This document shows, in pieces, positions 27,961-34,675 of a stretch of DNA of 59,384 nucleotides. The notes below the pieces were generated by a model. That model worked only from the letters and a program-made list of their open reading frames with translations, ran no database searches and had not been told where the DNA came from. Each line of letters starts with the position of its first letter. The first letter of the stretch is position 1. Position numbers and translations under genes: made by a program. This DNA is from Clostridia bacterium (GTDB lineage Bacteria; Bacillota; Clostridia; TANB77; CAG-508): NCBI GenBank assembly GCA_017936925.1, contig JAGBEP010000021.1, forward strand, positions 1 through 59,384, in the 5' to 3' direction.

Positions 27961-28492
27961 ATGAATGTAGTATTTTTAGATTTTGATGGAGTAATAAACA
28001 CTAAAAGTCGGATATGATGCAAACGGAAGCTTTAAAGACGATTTTAACACTCCTAAAGACGGAATGGTCAACAATTATCAAGCAATACAATTATTAAATA
28101 AATTATGCAAAAATAATAATCTATCTGTTATAGTCGACTGTAAAAGATGGAGAAATAAAAAAGAAAAAGATGAAAACGGAGAATATATCTTAAGAGAATA
28201 TAAAAGAATTTTATATAATAGTGGGTTAGATGATTATGTATATATATACGGAAATACACCAGCAACAGACTTTAGCAAAGATATGGAAATAAAAATATTC
28301 TTAGAAAAACATAAAGAAATAGAAAAATTTATCATTTTAGAAGATTGCCAAGAAGAGATAAGTAAGGATTTGCAAGGATTTACGGTATTTTGTGACAAAT
28401 TAAAAGGATTCACAGAAAAAGAATATTCTCAGGCAATACAAATATTAAATAACCAACCAGAAATTAGAAGAGGAAACTCGTACATAAATTAA
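27961..28492 (+). CDS. HAD-like phosphatase-family protein, read through a +1 shift at CGG
   Basis: 176 residues when the C at 28009 is skipped. The start MNVVFLDFDGVINT carries HAD motif I (DxD) behind GAGGGAAAAA and a promoter. Triplet reading stops after 18 codons (CGG ATA TGA), while the +1 frame stays open to 28492. Later parts resemble the HAD group seen in nucleic-acid repair proteins, with FIILEDCQEEI as the last acidic motif. The strand where motif II Ser/Thr is expected reads VDCKRW, so activity may be altered. Calling the gene from the ATG at 28064 would lose motif I. Confidence 0.75.
28009..28012 (+). other. +1 frameshift site CGGA in the HAD gene
   Basis: AGT CGG ATA TGA incoming; AGT (C) GGA TAT GAT outgoing. 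CGG is the 17th codon from the ATG at 27961. Confidence 0.78.
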
Positions 28493-28533
28493 AAAACAGC
28501 TAAGCAATATTTTTTATTGCTCGCTGTTTTTTG
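28491..28533. terminator. Bidirectional terminator
   Basis: AAAAAACAGC (28491-28500) pairs with GCTGTTTTTT (28523-28532), with an inner GCAAT/ATTGC stem. It serves the HAD gene and the convergent zinc-ribbon gene. Confidence 0.85.
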
Positions 28534-28535
28534 TT

Positions 28536-29399
28536 TTACCAATCACTACTCCAATCAGTAGAACTTGAATCCCAAGATGAACTAGAATCCCAAGAAGAAC
28601 TTGAATCCCAAGATGAACTAGAGTCCCAATCACTGCTAGAAGAACTAGAAGAACCTGAAGTAGATGAACTTGAGGGCGGTTTATAATAAGTACTATCCTC
28701 AAAATAATCAATATTACCATCAGAATAATAAGAATTAGTTTTATAATAATCAGAAAAATTATCTTCTAGCCTAGTAGGAGGAGAGGTAATACTCCAACCA
28801 TCATCATACATATACCAACTACCATCTTGATAATAATAACAATTATCATCATACGTATAATATCCTCGTTTAGGCGAATTAATACTAATAACAATATTAA
28901 TAATAAAAGCAATAAAAATAAATAAAACCATAGAAATAACAAAATATTCGAAATACTTATAATACTTATAATAATTATTATAAGTATTAGCAGAAATATG
29001 TTTTCTTTTTTGGGGTTTTTTAAGATTATTTTGCTTTTGATTTACAATTTCTTCTTTTAATTTTATATATAATTCATTAACAGCGTAAGCCTCATCTTTT
29101 CCTTCATATCTTATGGCACGAGTTCCATCAGCCTTATTTTTATAAACAATAAAATTTCCAGAACCTTCTTCTTTATAAATACCAAAAGCTTTAGGTTTTT
29201 CATAATTTTCACCAATAAAAAACCTAGTAACTTCAGGTTTAGGTAAGTTATGAGCCTTATACCATTCCTGTAATTCTGAAATTGTTTGAGGAACACCATT
29301 AGCAGTTCTTTTTAATTGTTCATTAAATGCACCACAATATGGACAAGTTACATCAGTATCATCAATATAAGCTCTACAGTATGAACATTTTATTTTCAT
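28536..29399 (-). CDS. Zinc-ribbon membrane protein with a Trp-Asp-Ser repeat tail
   Basis: 287 residues. An N-terminal zinc ribbon (CSYC at 4-7 and CPYC at about 19-22) is followed by a conserved-looking segment, a basic stretch, one transmembrane helix (about 153-172, VISMVLFIFIAFIINIVISI), and an outer region rich in Tyr and Asp. The last 40 residues are low-complexity repeats of the type DSSSSW encoded by near-identical 18-bp units. The topology suggests a cytosolic sensor with a surface-exposed sticky tail. No function recognised. Confidence 0.7.
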   Translation of the reverse strand: MKIKCSYCRAYIDDTDVTCPYCGAFNEQLKRTANGVPQTISELQEWYKAHNLPKPEVTRFFIGENYEKPKAFGIYKEEGSGNFIVYKNKADGTRAIRYEGKDEAYAVNELYIKLKEEIVNQKQNNLKKPQKRKHISANTYNNYYKYYKYFEYFVISMVLFIFIAFIINIVISINSPKRGYYTYDDNCYYYQDGSWYMYDDGWSITSPPTRLEDNFSDYYKTNSYYSDGNIDYFEDSTYYKPPSSSSTSGSSSSSSSDWDSSSSWDSSSSWDSSSSWDSSSTDWSSDW

Positions 29400-29715
29400 T
29401 TTTAAATATCCCCTTTATAAATCGCATAATTTCAATATCATACATTATAATACATTATAATTAATAGTACATTATTTGTAACTAAAAAAAGATATTATTA
29501 ACAAAAAAGAAATATTTTATTTCCATGGAGAAAGGTTATATAAAATAGACAAAGATATTAAAATACACTGAATAAACATACTGATGAAACAAATAAAATA
29601 GAACTAATAGTAATAAAAAAACTTCCGATTTTTCGGAAGTTTTGGTAGCGAGAGATGGCTACCATTACAACTTAAGAAATATTAGTATATTTGCATATAA
29701 AAAAAGAGAGTCCAT
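29400..29715. other. Intergenic region at the likely left edge of the prophage
   Basis: It holds the promoter region of the 28536 gene (repeated TACATTATAA units near 29442-29470), then AT-rich sequence with no open frame. A hairpin AACTTCCGA / TCGGAAGTT (29620-29641) with flanking A/T runs follows, then GGTAGC / GCTACC (29644-29663). The sequence tggtagcgagagatgg resembles the 3' end of a tRNA gene read backwards and could be an attachment-site remnant; this is a guess. Confidence 0.4.
29617..29644. terminator. Hairpin terminator
   Basis: AACTTCCGA (29620-29628) / TCGGAAGTT (29633-29641) with A and T runs on the two sides. It can end minus-strand transcripts coming from the prophage repressor side. 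Confidence 0.7.
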
Positions 29716-30243
29716 TTAAGACTCTTTTTTAGTTAAAGTTATTTCAAAACTATCTGCGAGTATTCTTAGCTTTATTTCATAAGAATTATTTGAGTATGTA
29801 TATATTTTTGCACCATCTTCGTCATCTTCTGTTTTATCAAGTTTATATCCAATATTGGTAATAACTTCTGAATACTTTTCATAGTCTGACGGATTTTTTA
29901 CATTAGAATTAAATTCATCATCTTCATATGGCATATATCCACCATAGAAAGATCCATCTTCGTCTAATTGATCCATGCTTATAAAAGGTTTTTTGTAATT
30001 AAGAACTGATTGTGGAGTAGGAATATCAGTACCTTTAAAACATTCATACTCTTTTTTTTCATTAGAAGAAGTACTAGAAGTAGAAGAAACTGCTACAGTA
30101 TTTTCATTAGATTTTGCAAGTTCTTTATCAGCTTTAACTCCTTTAATAATAAAAATAATTAATCCTATTAAAATAAAAGTAATAAGAATAGTATAGATTT
30201 TTCCGAAAATTCTTAGTCCTTTTAAATCATCATTATTAGACAT
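29716..30243 (-). CDS. Single-pass membrane protein of unknown function beside the repressor
   Basis: 175 residues. A short cytoplasmic N-terminus, a transmembrane helix at about 17-34, a Ser/Thr linker (about 50-60), and a soluble outer domain with many Asp, Glu and Tyr are seen. The position next to a CI-type repressor in the same orientation suggests expression in the lysogen, as for superinfection-exclusion or lysogenic-conversion proteins; this is inference. GGAGAG precedes the ATG. Confidence 0.6.
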   Translation of the reverse strand: MSNNDDLKGLRIFGKIYTILITFILIGLIIFIIKGVKADKELAKSNENTVAVSSTSSTSSNEKKEYECFKGTDIPTPQSVLNYKKPFISMDQLDEDGSFYGGYMPYEDDEFNSNVKNPSDYEKYSEVITNIGYKLDKTEDDEDGAKIYTYSNNSYEIKLRILADSFEITLTKKES

Positions 30244-30261
30244 ACAAATCTCTCCTTATCT

Positions 30262-31266
30262 TTAGTTTAATTCAAATTTTCCTAAGTATTTTCCTAAAAT
30301 TTTTATATCAGTATTTTTATCATATATTTGTGTTTGAAAATTAGGGTCGTCACTCATAGGTTCTAAAACTATAACATCACCATGCTTTGTGAATTTTTTT
30401 AATGTTGCATCATATCCATTTACAAGAACAGCAGCGATATCTCCATTTTCAACTACATCTTGTTTTCTGATTAGAGCGTAAGATCCATTTCTAACAAGTT
30501 TATTCATACTTTCACCATTTACTCTTAAGAAAAAACATTCTTCAGGATTATTAATATTCATTAAGTTTGGATCAAGTGGTAAATAACTTTCTAAACATTC
30601 TTCAGCCCAGTTAGGAATACCTGCTGAAATTCGACCGTAGACAGGGCAGTTATAAAAAGTATTTTCAATAATCTTTTCGAATTTTTGTTCTTGTTCAGTA
30701 TTTTCAAGAGAGTTAAAAAATAATTTTAAGTCATTATCTATATCATTAATTTCTGAAAGTAAATCAAATGCTTTAGCTATTCTAATAAAACCAAAGACAG
30801 AAAAAGAAAACATATTATAATTTAAATCTTTCAAAATTTCTTTATTAACTTTTTTTATTTCTGACTCAGGAACATTAGACAAATTAGAATATTTTTCTTT
30901 AAATATATCAATTGCTTCATTATATTTTTTCAAAAGATTATTAATAAAGGTAGATTCTTTAGATGTAAGCTTAAGATTATTTAATTTTTCTTCAAGTTCA
31001 TCTTTTCTAGCAAGAAGATTGTAATTATCAGAATTATTTTCAAAATATCCACATATTAACATTAATTCAGAATATGTAGTTAGTCCTTTAGATGCATTAG
31101 CAATTTTTTCTAAAATCTTTGGAGTAGGAGGATTTTCGAGTTTTTCATTCATATATTGAGAAAGATACGCTCTATTAACTCCAGTACTATCAGCGAAATC
31201 TCTTTGATTAGTATAAGTTTTATATATATTATTTAAAATTTCAGCAAAAGCTTTTTTATCAAACAT
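30262..31266 (-). CDS. CI/LexA-type phage repressor (HTH + S24 peptidase)
   Basis: 334 residues from the ATG at 31266 (GGAGGT site; a start at 31293 is unlikely). The N-terminal XRE helix-turn-helix (QRDFADSTGVNRAYLSQYMN) is followed by a long helical linker and a C-terminal S24 domain. The self-cleavage site is visible as Ala-Gly in GRISAGIP, with Ser in NGESM and Lys in the ATLKK segment. It should hold the prophage silent and be cleaved on RecA activation. It is divergent from the Cro-like gene across a region with three copies of a palindromic operator. Confidence 0.9.
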   Translation of the reverse strand: MFDKKAFAEILNNIYKTYTNQRDFADSTGVNRAYLSQYMNEKLENPPTPKILEKIANASKGLTTYSELMLICGYFENNSDNYNLLARKDELEEKLNNLKLTSKESTFINNLLKKYNEAIDIFKEKYSNLSNVPESEIKKVNKEILKDLNYNMFSFSVFGFIRIAKAFDLLSEINDIDNDLKLFFNSLENTEQEQKFEKIIENTFYNCPVYGRISAGIPNWAEECLESYLPLDPNLMNINNPEECFFLRVNGESMNKLVRNGSYALIRKQDVVENGDIAAVLVNGYDATLKKFTKHGDVIVLEPMSDDPNFQTQIYDKNTDIKILGKYLGKFELN

Positions 31267-31284
31267 ATAAATACCTCCAAATAT

Positions 31285-31313
31285 AGTATACACTTGCTTT
31301 TTAAAAAAATCAA
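31285..31313 (-). promoter_or_regulatory. Leftward promoter of the repressor gene
   Basis: On the minus strand, TTGATT (31313-31308), a 17-base spacer, then TATACT (31290-31285). Confidence 0.7.
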
Positions 31314-31322
31314 CAAAAAAAT

Positions 31323-31336
31323 GTTAAAAAAATAAC
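31323..31336. promoter_or_regulatory. Repressor operator copy 1
   Basis: GTTAAAAAAATAAC, an inverted repeat (GTTA/TAAC arms), lies between the two divergent promoters, just upstream of the rightward -35. Confidence 0.72.
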
Positions 31337-31344
31337 CAAAACTA

Positions 31345-31373
31345 TTGACAAAAAAAATAACAATAAATATAAT
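31345..31373 (+). promoter_or_regulatory. Rightward early promoter
   Basis: TTGACA (31345-31350), a 17-base spacer, then TATAAT (31368-31373), a consensus promoter. It is flanked by operator copies 1 and 2. Confidence 0.88.
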
Positions 31374-31380
31374 GTGCTTG

Positions 31381-31394
31381 GTTAAAAAAATAAC
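31381..31394. promoter_or_regulatory. Repressor operator copy 2
   Basis: An identical 14-mer extended to GGTT...AACC, placed at the expected transcription start of the rightward promoter. Confidence 0.72.
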
Positions 31395-31414
31395 CAAAGA
31401 AAGGAGGAGAAAAA

Positions 31415-31633
31415 GTGGAAGTAGATATTAATGCTGTAAATGAGTTGATACAAGAAGAGTATAGAGGAAATCAGACATGGTTTTCTGAAGAAATAGGCAT
31501 AAATGTTTCATATTTTAATGAAATCTTAAATGGAAAAAAAAGTCCTAAAAGTAATAAACTATGTACAGCTATGATTAAATTCTGCGAAAAGACTAAGAGA
31601 AATTACAAAAAGTATATTATTTTTTTTGATTAA
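31415..31633 (+). CDS. Cro-like helix-turn-helix protein
   Basis: 72 residues from a GTG behind AAAGGAGGAG. The HTH is seen as QTWFSEEIGINVSYFNEILNGKKSP (about residues 20-44). As the first gene of the rightward early transcript, opposite the CI-type repressor, it most likely acts as Cro and represses the leftward promoter. The third operator copy follows directly after its stop. Confidence 0.75.
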   Translation: MEVDINAVNELIQEEYRGNQTWFSEEIGINVSYFNEILNGKKSPKSNKLCTAMIKFCEKTKRNYKKYIIFFD

Positions 31634-31636
31634 ATG

Positions 31637-31650
31637 GTTAAAAAAATAAC
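31637..31650. promoter_or_regulatory. Repressor operator copy 3
   Basis: An exact third copy of the 14-mer with the same GGTT...AACC extension, downstream of the cro-like gene. Its distance from the promoters suggests looping or a roadblock. Confidence 0.65.
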
Positions 31651-31711
31651 CAAAGAACAACATAATACAAAAAAGAACAAGCTGTCAAAAAAACTTATGA
31701 AAGGAGAAAGA

Positions 31712-31807
31712 ATGGAAATACCAGAAGAGTTTGTAGATGATTTCTGCAGAACCTGGGCAGAAATTATTTATATAGAAGAAAACAAGAAAGGAGATGAGAA
31801 AAAATGA
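31712..31807 (+). CDS. Small early phage protein, 31 residues
   Basis: An acidic peptide (MEIPEEFVDDFCRTWAEI...) behind AAAGGAG, ending in an ATGA overlap with the next gene. No function recognised; the ribosome site and coupling support it as real. Confidence 0.55.
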   Translation: MEIPEEFVDDFCRTWAEIIYIEENKKGDEKK

Positions 31808-31995
31808 ATTACATATTAGATATAGCAGCATGCGGCGGAATAACATTCCTACAATTATTTAAAGTAATTTTAATAGGAATATTAGTACAAGGACTAGTCT
31901 ACAGAGTGACAGGCTTTAGTATTTATAACTTTATGAAAAAGAGCATAGAAAAAGAGATATACAGCGACCAAACTATGATATCTCTTAAAAAATAA
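31804..31995 (+). CDS. Small phage membrane protein, unknown function
   Basis: 63 residues with a Gly-rich hydrophobic helix (about 8-33) and a charged tail. The start overlaps the previous stop (ATGA), with AAAGGAG inside the previous gene. Position in the early region suggests a small accessory protein. Confidence 0.55.
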   Translation: MNYILDIAACGGITFLQLFKVILIGILVQGLVYRVTGFSIYNFMKKSIEKEIYSDQTMISLKK

Positions 31996-32064
31996 TGATT
32001 ATATGTAAATCACTTTTCAACAATTATAGCATTGTTTGATGAAAAGTGCAAGAAAGGAAAGAAA

Positions 32065-32553
32065 ATGAGTAATTTATATCAATTAACAAATAATTATGAA
32101 ACTGTACTTAATATGTTATATGACGAAGACACAGACGAGCAAATGATACTTGATACTTTAGAAAGCATAGAAGGCGAAATTGAAGATAAGGCAGATGGAT
32201 ATGCAAAAATCATAAAGGAATTAGAAGCAAGAAGAGATGCAAGAAAAGCAGAAGCTAAACGACTAACAGATAGTGCAAAAGTATTTGACAATAGGGTAAA
32301 TGCACTAAAACAAAACTTGTTTAACGCAATGAAGCAAACAGGAAAAACAAAATTTGCAACTGACTTATTTACATTTAATATAGCAAAAAATGGAGGAGTT
32401 CAAAAAATAACAATTGAAGGAGAAGTTCCTGAAGAATATACAAAAATTATTGTAGAAACTGATATGGACAAAATAAGAGAAGCATTAAGAGTATTAGGAG
32501 ATTTACCTTTTGCTCACTTAGAGCCAAGAGGGGAAAGTTTGAGGATTAAATAA
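32065..32553 (+). CDS. Siphovirus Gp157-like protein
   Basis: 162 residues from the ATG at 32065 (GAAAGGAAAG site; the ATG at 32032 is less likely). The helical N-half (YQLTNNYETVLNML, then KIIKELEARRDARKAEAKRL) and beta-rich C-half with a PEEYTK segment match the Gp157 family, which sits before the recombination and SSB genes of many phages and has been linked to resistance against phage in Streptococcus. The activity is unknown. Confidence 0.8.
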   Translation: MSNLYQLTNNYETVLNMLYDEDTDEQMILDTLESIEGEIEDKADGYAKIIKELEARRDARKAEAKRLTDSAKVFDNRVNALKQNLFNAMKQTGKTKFATDLFTFNIAKNGGVQKITIEGEVPEEYTKIIVETDMDKIREALRVLGDLPFAHLEPRGESLRIK

Positions 32554-32759
32554 TGTCAAAATTAACAGTTGGAGAATTAAAACAAGTTATAGAAAACATA
32601 CCTGATGATTATATAGTAACAATAGCAAGCGATACAGGAGTGGAACAATGTGATGATAATGATTTTGATATTGTTGTAGAAGATGCATACGAACGCAATA
32701 AAGAACTAGTTATTTATGCGAATTATAAAGATTTTATAGAAGAGGAGGAAGAAGATTAA
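32553..32759 (+). CDS. Small acidic phage protein
   Basis: 68 residues (MSKLTVGELKQVIENIPDDY...) with a Glu/Asp-rich tail. The VGELKxxIxxIPDD pattern recurs in small phage and plasmid proteins of unknown role. It overlaps both neighbours by one base (TAATG), so it is translationally coupled. Confidence 0.62.
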   Translation: MSKLTVGELKQVIENIPDDYIVTIASDTGVEQCDDNDFDIVVEDAYERNKELVIYANYKDFIEEEEED

Positions 32760-33400
32760 TGGGAATACCAATATTAATAATAGGCAAATCAGGTTCAGGA
32801 AAAAGTACTTCTTTAAGAAACTTTGATGAAAAAGAACTAGCACTAATAAATGTAATCAGAAAACCGTTACCATTTAAGAAAAAATTTGAAAGTACACTTA
32901 ATACAGATGATTATCAAACTATAGCAAAAAATATTGTTAAAACAGAAAAAAAATCAATAGTGATAGATGATGCTGGATATTTAGTTACAAATCATTTTAT
33001 GAACAAACACAGTTCAGTAGGTGGAGGAAATGCAGTATTTAACTTATATAACGAAATAGGAGATCATTTTTGGAGATTAATAGAATTTGTTAAAAATAAG
33101 TTAGAAGATGACAAAATAGTTTATTTTATCATGCATGAAGAGAAAGATGAATTTGGAGATATAAAACCAAAAACAATAGGAAAATTATTAGATGATAAAG
33201 TATGTATCGAAGGAATGTTTACAATTGCTTTAAGATGTATGTCAGATAATTCAAATCACTTTTTTAGAACTCAGAGTGATGGCAGGGATATTTGTAAAAC
33301 ACCATTAGGAATGTTTGAAGATAAAGAAATAGATAACGATTTAAAAGCAGTAGATACGATAATAAGAGAATATTATGAACTAAATAAGGAGAATAAATAA
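32759..33400 (+). CDS. Phage P-loop ATPase (AAA-type nucleotide-binding protein)
   Basis: 213 residues. Walker A GKSGSGKST (residues 9-17) and Walker B SIVIDDAG (about 61-68) are clear. The protein belongs to the phage ATP-binding group found between Gp157 and SSB/primase genes, probably acting in recombination or annealing like the Sak4 type. Coupled by one-base overlaps on both sides. Confidence 0.8.
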   Translation: MGIPILIIGKSGSGKSTSLRNFDEKELALINVIRKPLPFKKKFESTLNTDDYQTIAKNIVKTEKKSIVIDDAGYLVTNHFMNKHSSVGGGNAVFNLYNEIGDHFWRLIEFVKNKLEDDKIVYFIMHEEKDEFGDIKPKTIGKLLDDKVCIEGMFTIALRCMSDNSNHFFRTQSDGRDICKTPLGMFEDKEIDNDLKAVDTIIREYYELNKENK

Positions 33401-33603
33401 TGGAAGAAGAACAATATGTAAAAATTCCTTTATCTAGATATACAGAACTAATATTGGCAGAACAGAAAGCAGAACAATATAAGAAATACTTATTAAGTTA
33501 TTCGTTTAAAAAACCATTTATGGATGTTTTATTAGCAATAGAGCAAAAGACTTTATTTGATTTAAATAAAGAAGATAAAAAAGAAAGTGAGGATAAAGAA
33601 TAA
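33400..33603 (+). CDS. Small phage protein of unknown function
   Basis: 67 residues, helical and Lys/Glu-rich, starting MEEEQYVKIPLSRYTEL. The KIPLSRYxEL start is shared by many small early phage proteins. It overlaps the ATPase gene by one base and is followed directly by a GTG start. Confidence 0.6.
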   Translation: MEEEQYVKIPLSRYTELILAEQKAEQYKKYLLSYSFKKPFMDVLLAIEQKTLFDLNKEDKKESEDKE

Positions 33604-33966
33604 GTGGAAAGATTAAATTTAGATAGTACGCTTTTAAAACCAGTAAAAGAAGCAATTGAAATTAGCATAGATACATTGATGCCATCTGTTTTAAAAGATA
33701 ATAAAGAAGCTGAAATAAGTGTAAAAATCAATTTAAACCATACAACACAACGTGAATTTGATGAAGGAAAAGTAACTAAAGAATGGTTGGAGCCAGAGAT
33801 AGATTTTAAATTAACGGAAAAATTAAAAGAAAATAAAAATACAAGGCAAGGTTTGTTGGGACGAGAATATGAAGTTGCACTAGACGGAGATAACAAGACT
33901 TATGTAAGAAAAGTAAACGAGCAAATGAGTTTACTAGAATTGGAGGAGGGCCAAGATGAGCAGTGA
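33604..33966 (+). CDS. Phage protein of unknown function
   Basis: 120 residues from GTG, directly after the previous stop. An alpha/beta pattern is seen, with a beta segment ISVKINLNHTTQREF and a Gln/Glu-rich end. No family recognised. Position among recombination genes suggests a helper of replication. It overlaps the next small gene by 11 bases. Confidence 0.6.
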   Translation: MERLNLDSTLLKPVKEAIEISIDTLMPSVLKDNKEAEISVKINLNHTTQREFDEGKVTKEWLEPEIDFKLTEKLKENKNTRQGLLGREYEVALDGDNKTYVRKVNEQMSLLELEEGQDEQ

Positions 33967-34057
33967 GGAAAGGGCAAAAGAGTCAGCCAGATTAATTATA
34001 AAAATAATAGTTCAAGGAATGTTGAAGGAAGATAAAAATATAATAGGAGGATTTTAA
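33956..34057 (+). CDS. Small phage protein, 33 residues
   Basis: MSSEERAKESARLIIKIIVQGMLKED... is an amphipathic helix ending GGF, behind GGAGGAGGG. It overlaps the previous gene and stops one base before the next start. Real by ribosome site and spacing; role unknown. Confidence 0.5.
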   Translation: MSSEERAKESARLIIKIIVQGMLKEDKNIIGGF

Positions 34058-34058
34058 A

Positions 34059-34631
34059 ATGGAAAAAATAGCAGGATATGATGAAGCAGTAGCTTTAACA
34101 GGAGAATATGAGGTTTTAGAGCCAGAAGGCTACATATGTAAAGTGATAAGTGCAAAAGTAGAAACTAGTCAAAATGGAAATGAAATGTTGGTAATAGCAT
34201 TTGATGTTGAAACAGGAGAGCATAAAGGAATTTATAAAAGAAGATTTGACGAGGCAGTAAAAGCCAATAATGATCCAAATACTAAAATTAAATGGCCGAA
34301 CAATGGTATTCATAGAATAATGTTAAACAATGATAAAGCAGCAGGATTTTTGAAAGGCTTTATGACATCTGTAGAATCATCTAATTCAAATTTTAAATGG
34401 GATTGGGATGAGAAAAAATTAAAGGATAAGCTATTTGGAGGAATATTTGGAGAAGAAGAATACGAAAAAAATGATGGAAGTATAGGAACATCGACAAAAT
34501 TAAGATGGATTAGAAGTGTACAAGCTATTGAAGATGGTAAATACAAAATACCAGATCCAAAGAAACTTAATAAATCAAATGTAAATAGCCCATTCAATGA
34601 AGATGACGATGATGACGATCTACCTTTTTAG
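34059..34631 (+). CDS. Phage single-stranded DNA binding-like protein with SSB-type acidic tail
   Basis: 190 residues. A beta-rich N-terminal domain resembles the DUF669-type phage proteins, with YICKVISAKVE and MLVIAFDVETGEHKG strands. The C-terminus ends EDDDDDDLPF, the acidic tip with terminal Pro-Phe by which bacterial SSB recruits partner enzymes. This strongly suggests a ssDNA-binding role even though the fold is not a classic SSB by eye. AGGAGG precedes the ATG. A perfect hairpin without T-run overlaps its stop. Confidence 0.72.
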   Translation: MEKIAGYDEAVALTGEYEVLEPEGYICKVISAKVETSQNGNEMLVIAFDVETGEHKGIYKRRFDEAVKANNDPNTKIKWPNNGIHRIMLNNDKAAGFLKGFMTSVESSNSNFKWDWDEKKLKDKLFGGIFGEEEYEKNDGSIGTSTKLRWIRSVQAIEDGKYKIPDPKKLNKSNVNSPFNEDDDDDDLPF

Positions 34632-34652
34632 AGTAAGCTAAAAGCTTACTCT
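34630..34652. repeat. Perfect inverted repeat after the SSB-like gene
   Basis: AGAGTAAGCT (34630-34639) and AGCTTACTCT (34643-34652) form a 10-bp stem with a 3-base loop. No T-run follows, so it is not a typical terminator. It may protect or process the early mRNA. Confidence 0.7.
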
Positions 34653-34675
34653 AACCAAAGAAAAGAGGTGAAAAA

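Noticed and set aside
33498..33896. Minus-strand open frame of 132 codons
   Set aside because: Ser/Phe-rich shadow of the coupled early phage genes on the plus strand.
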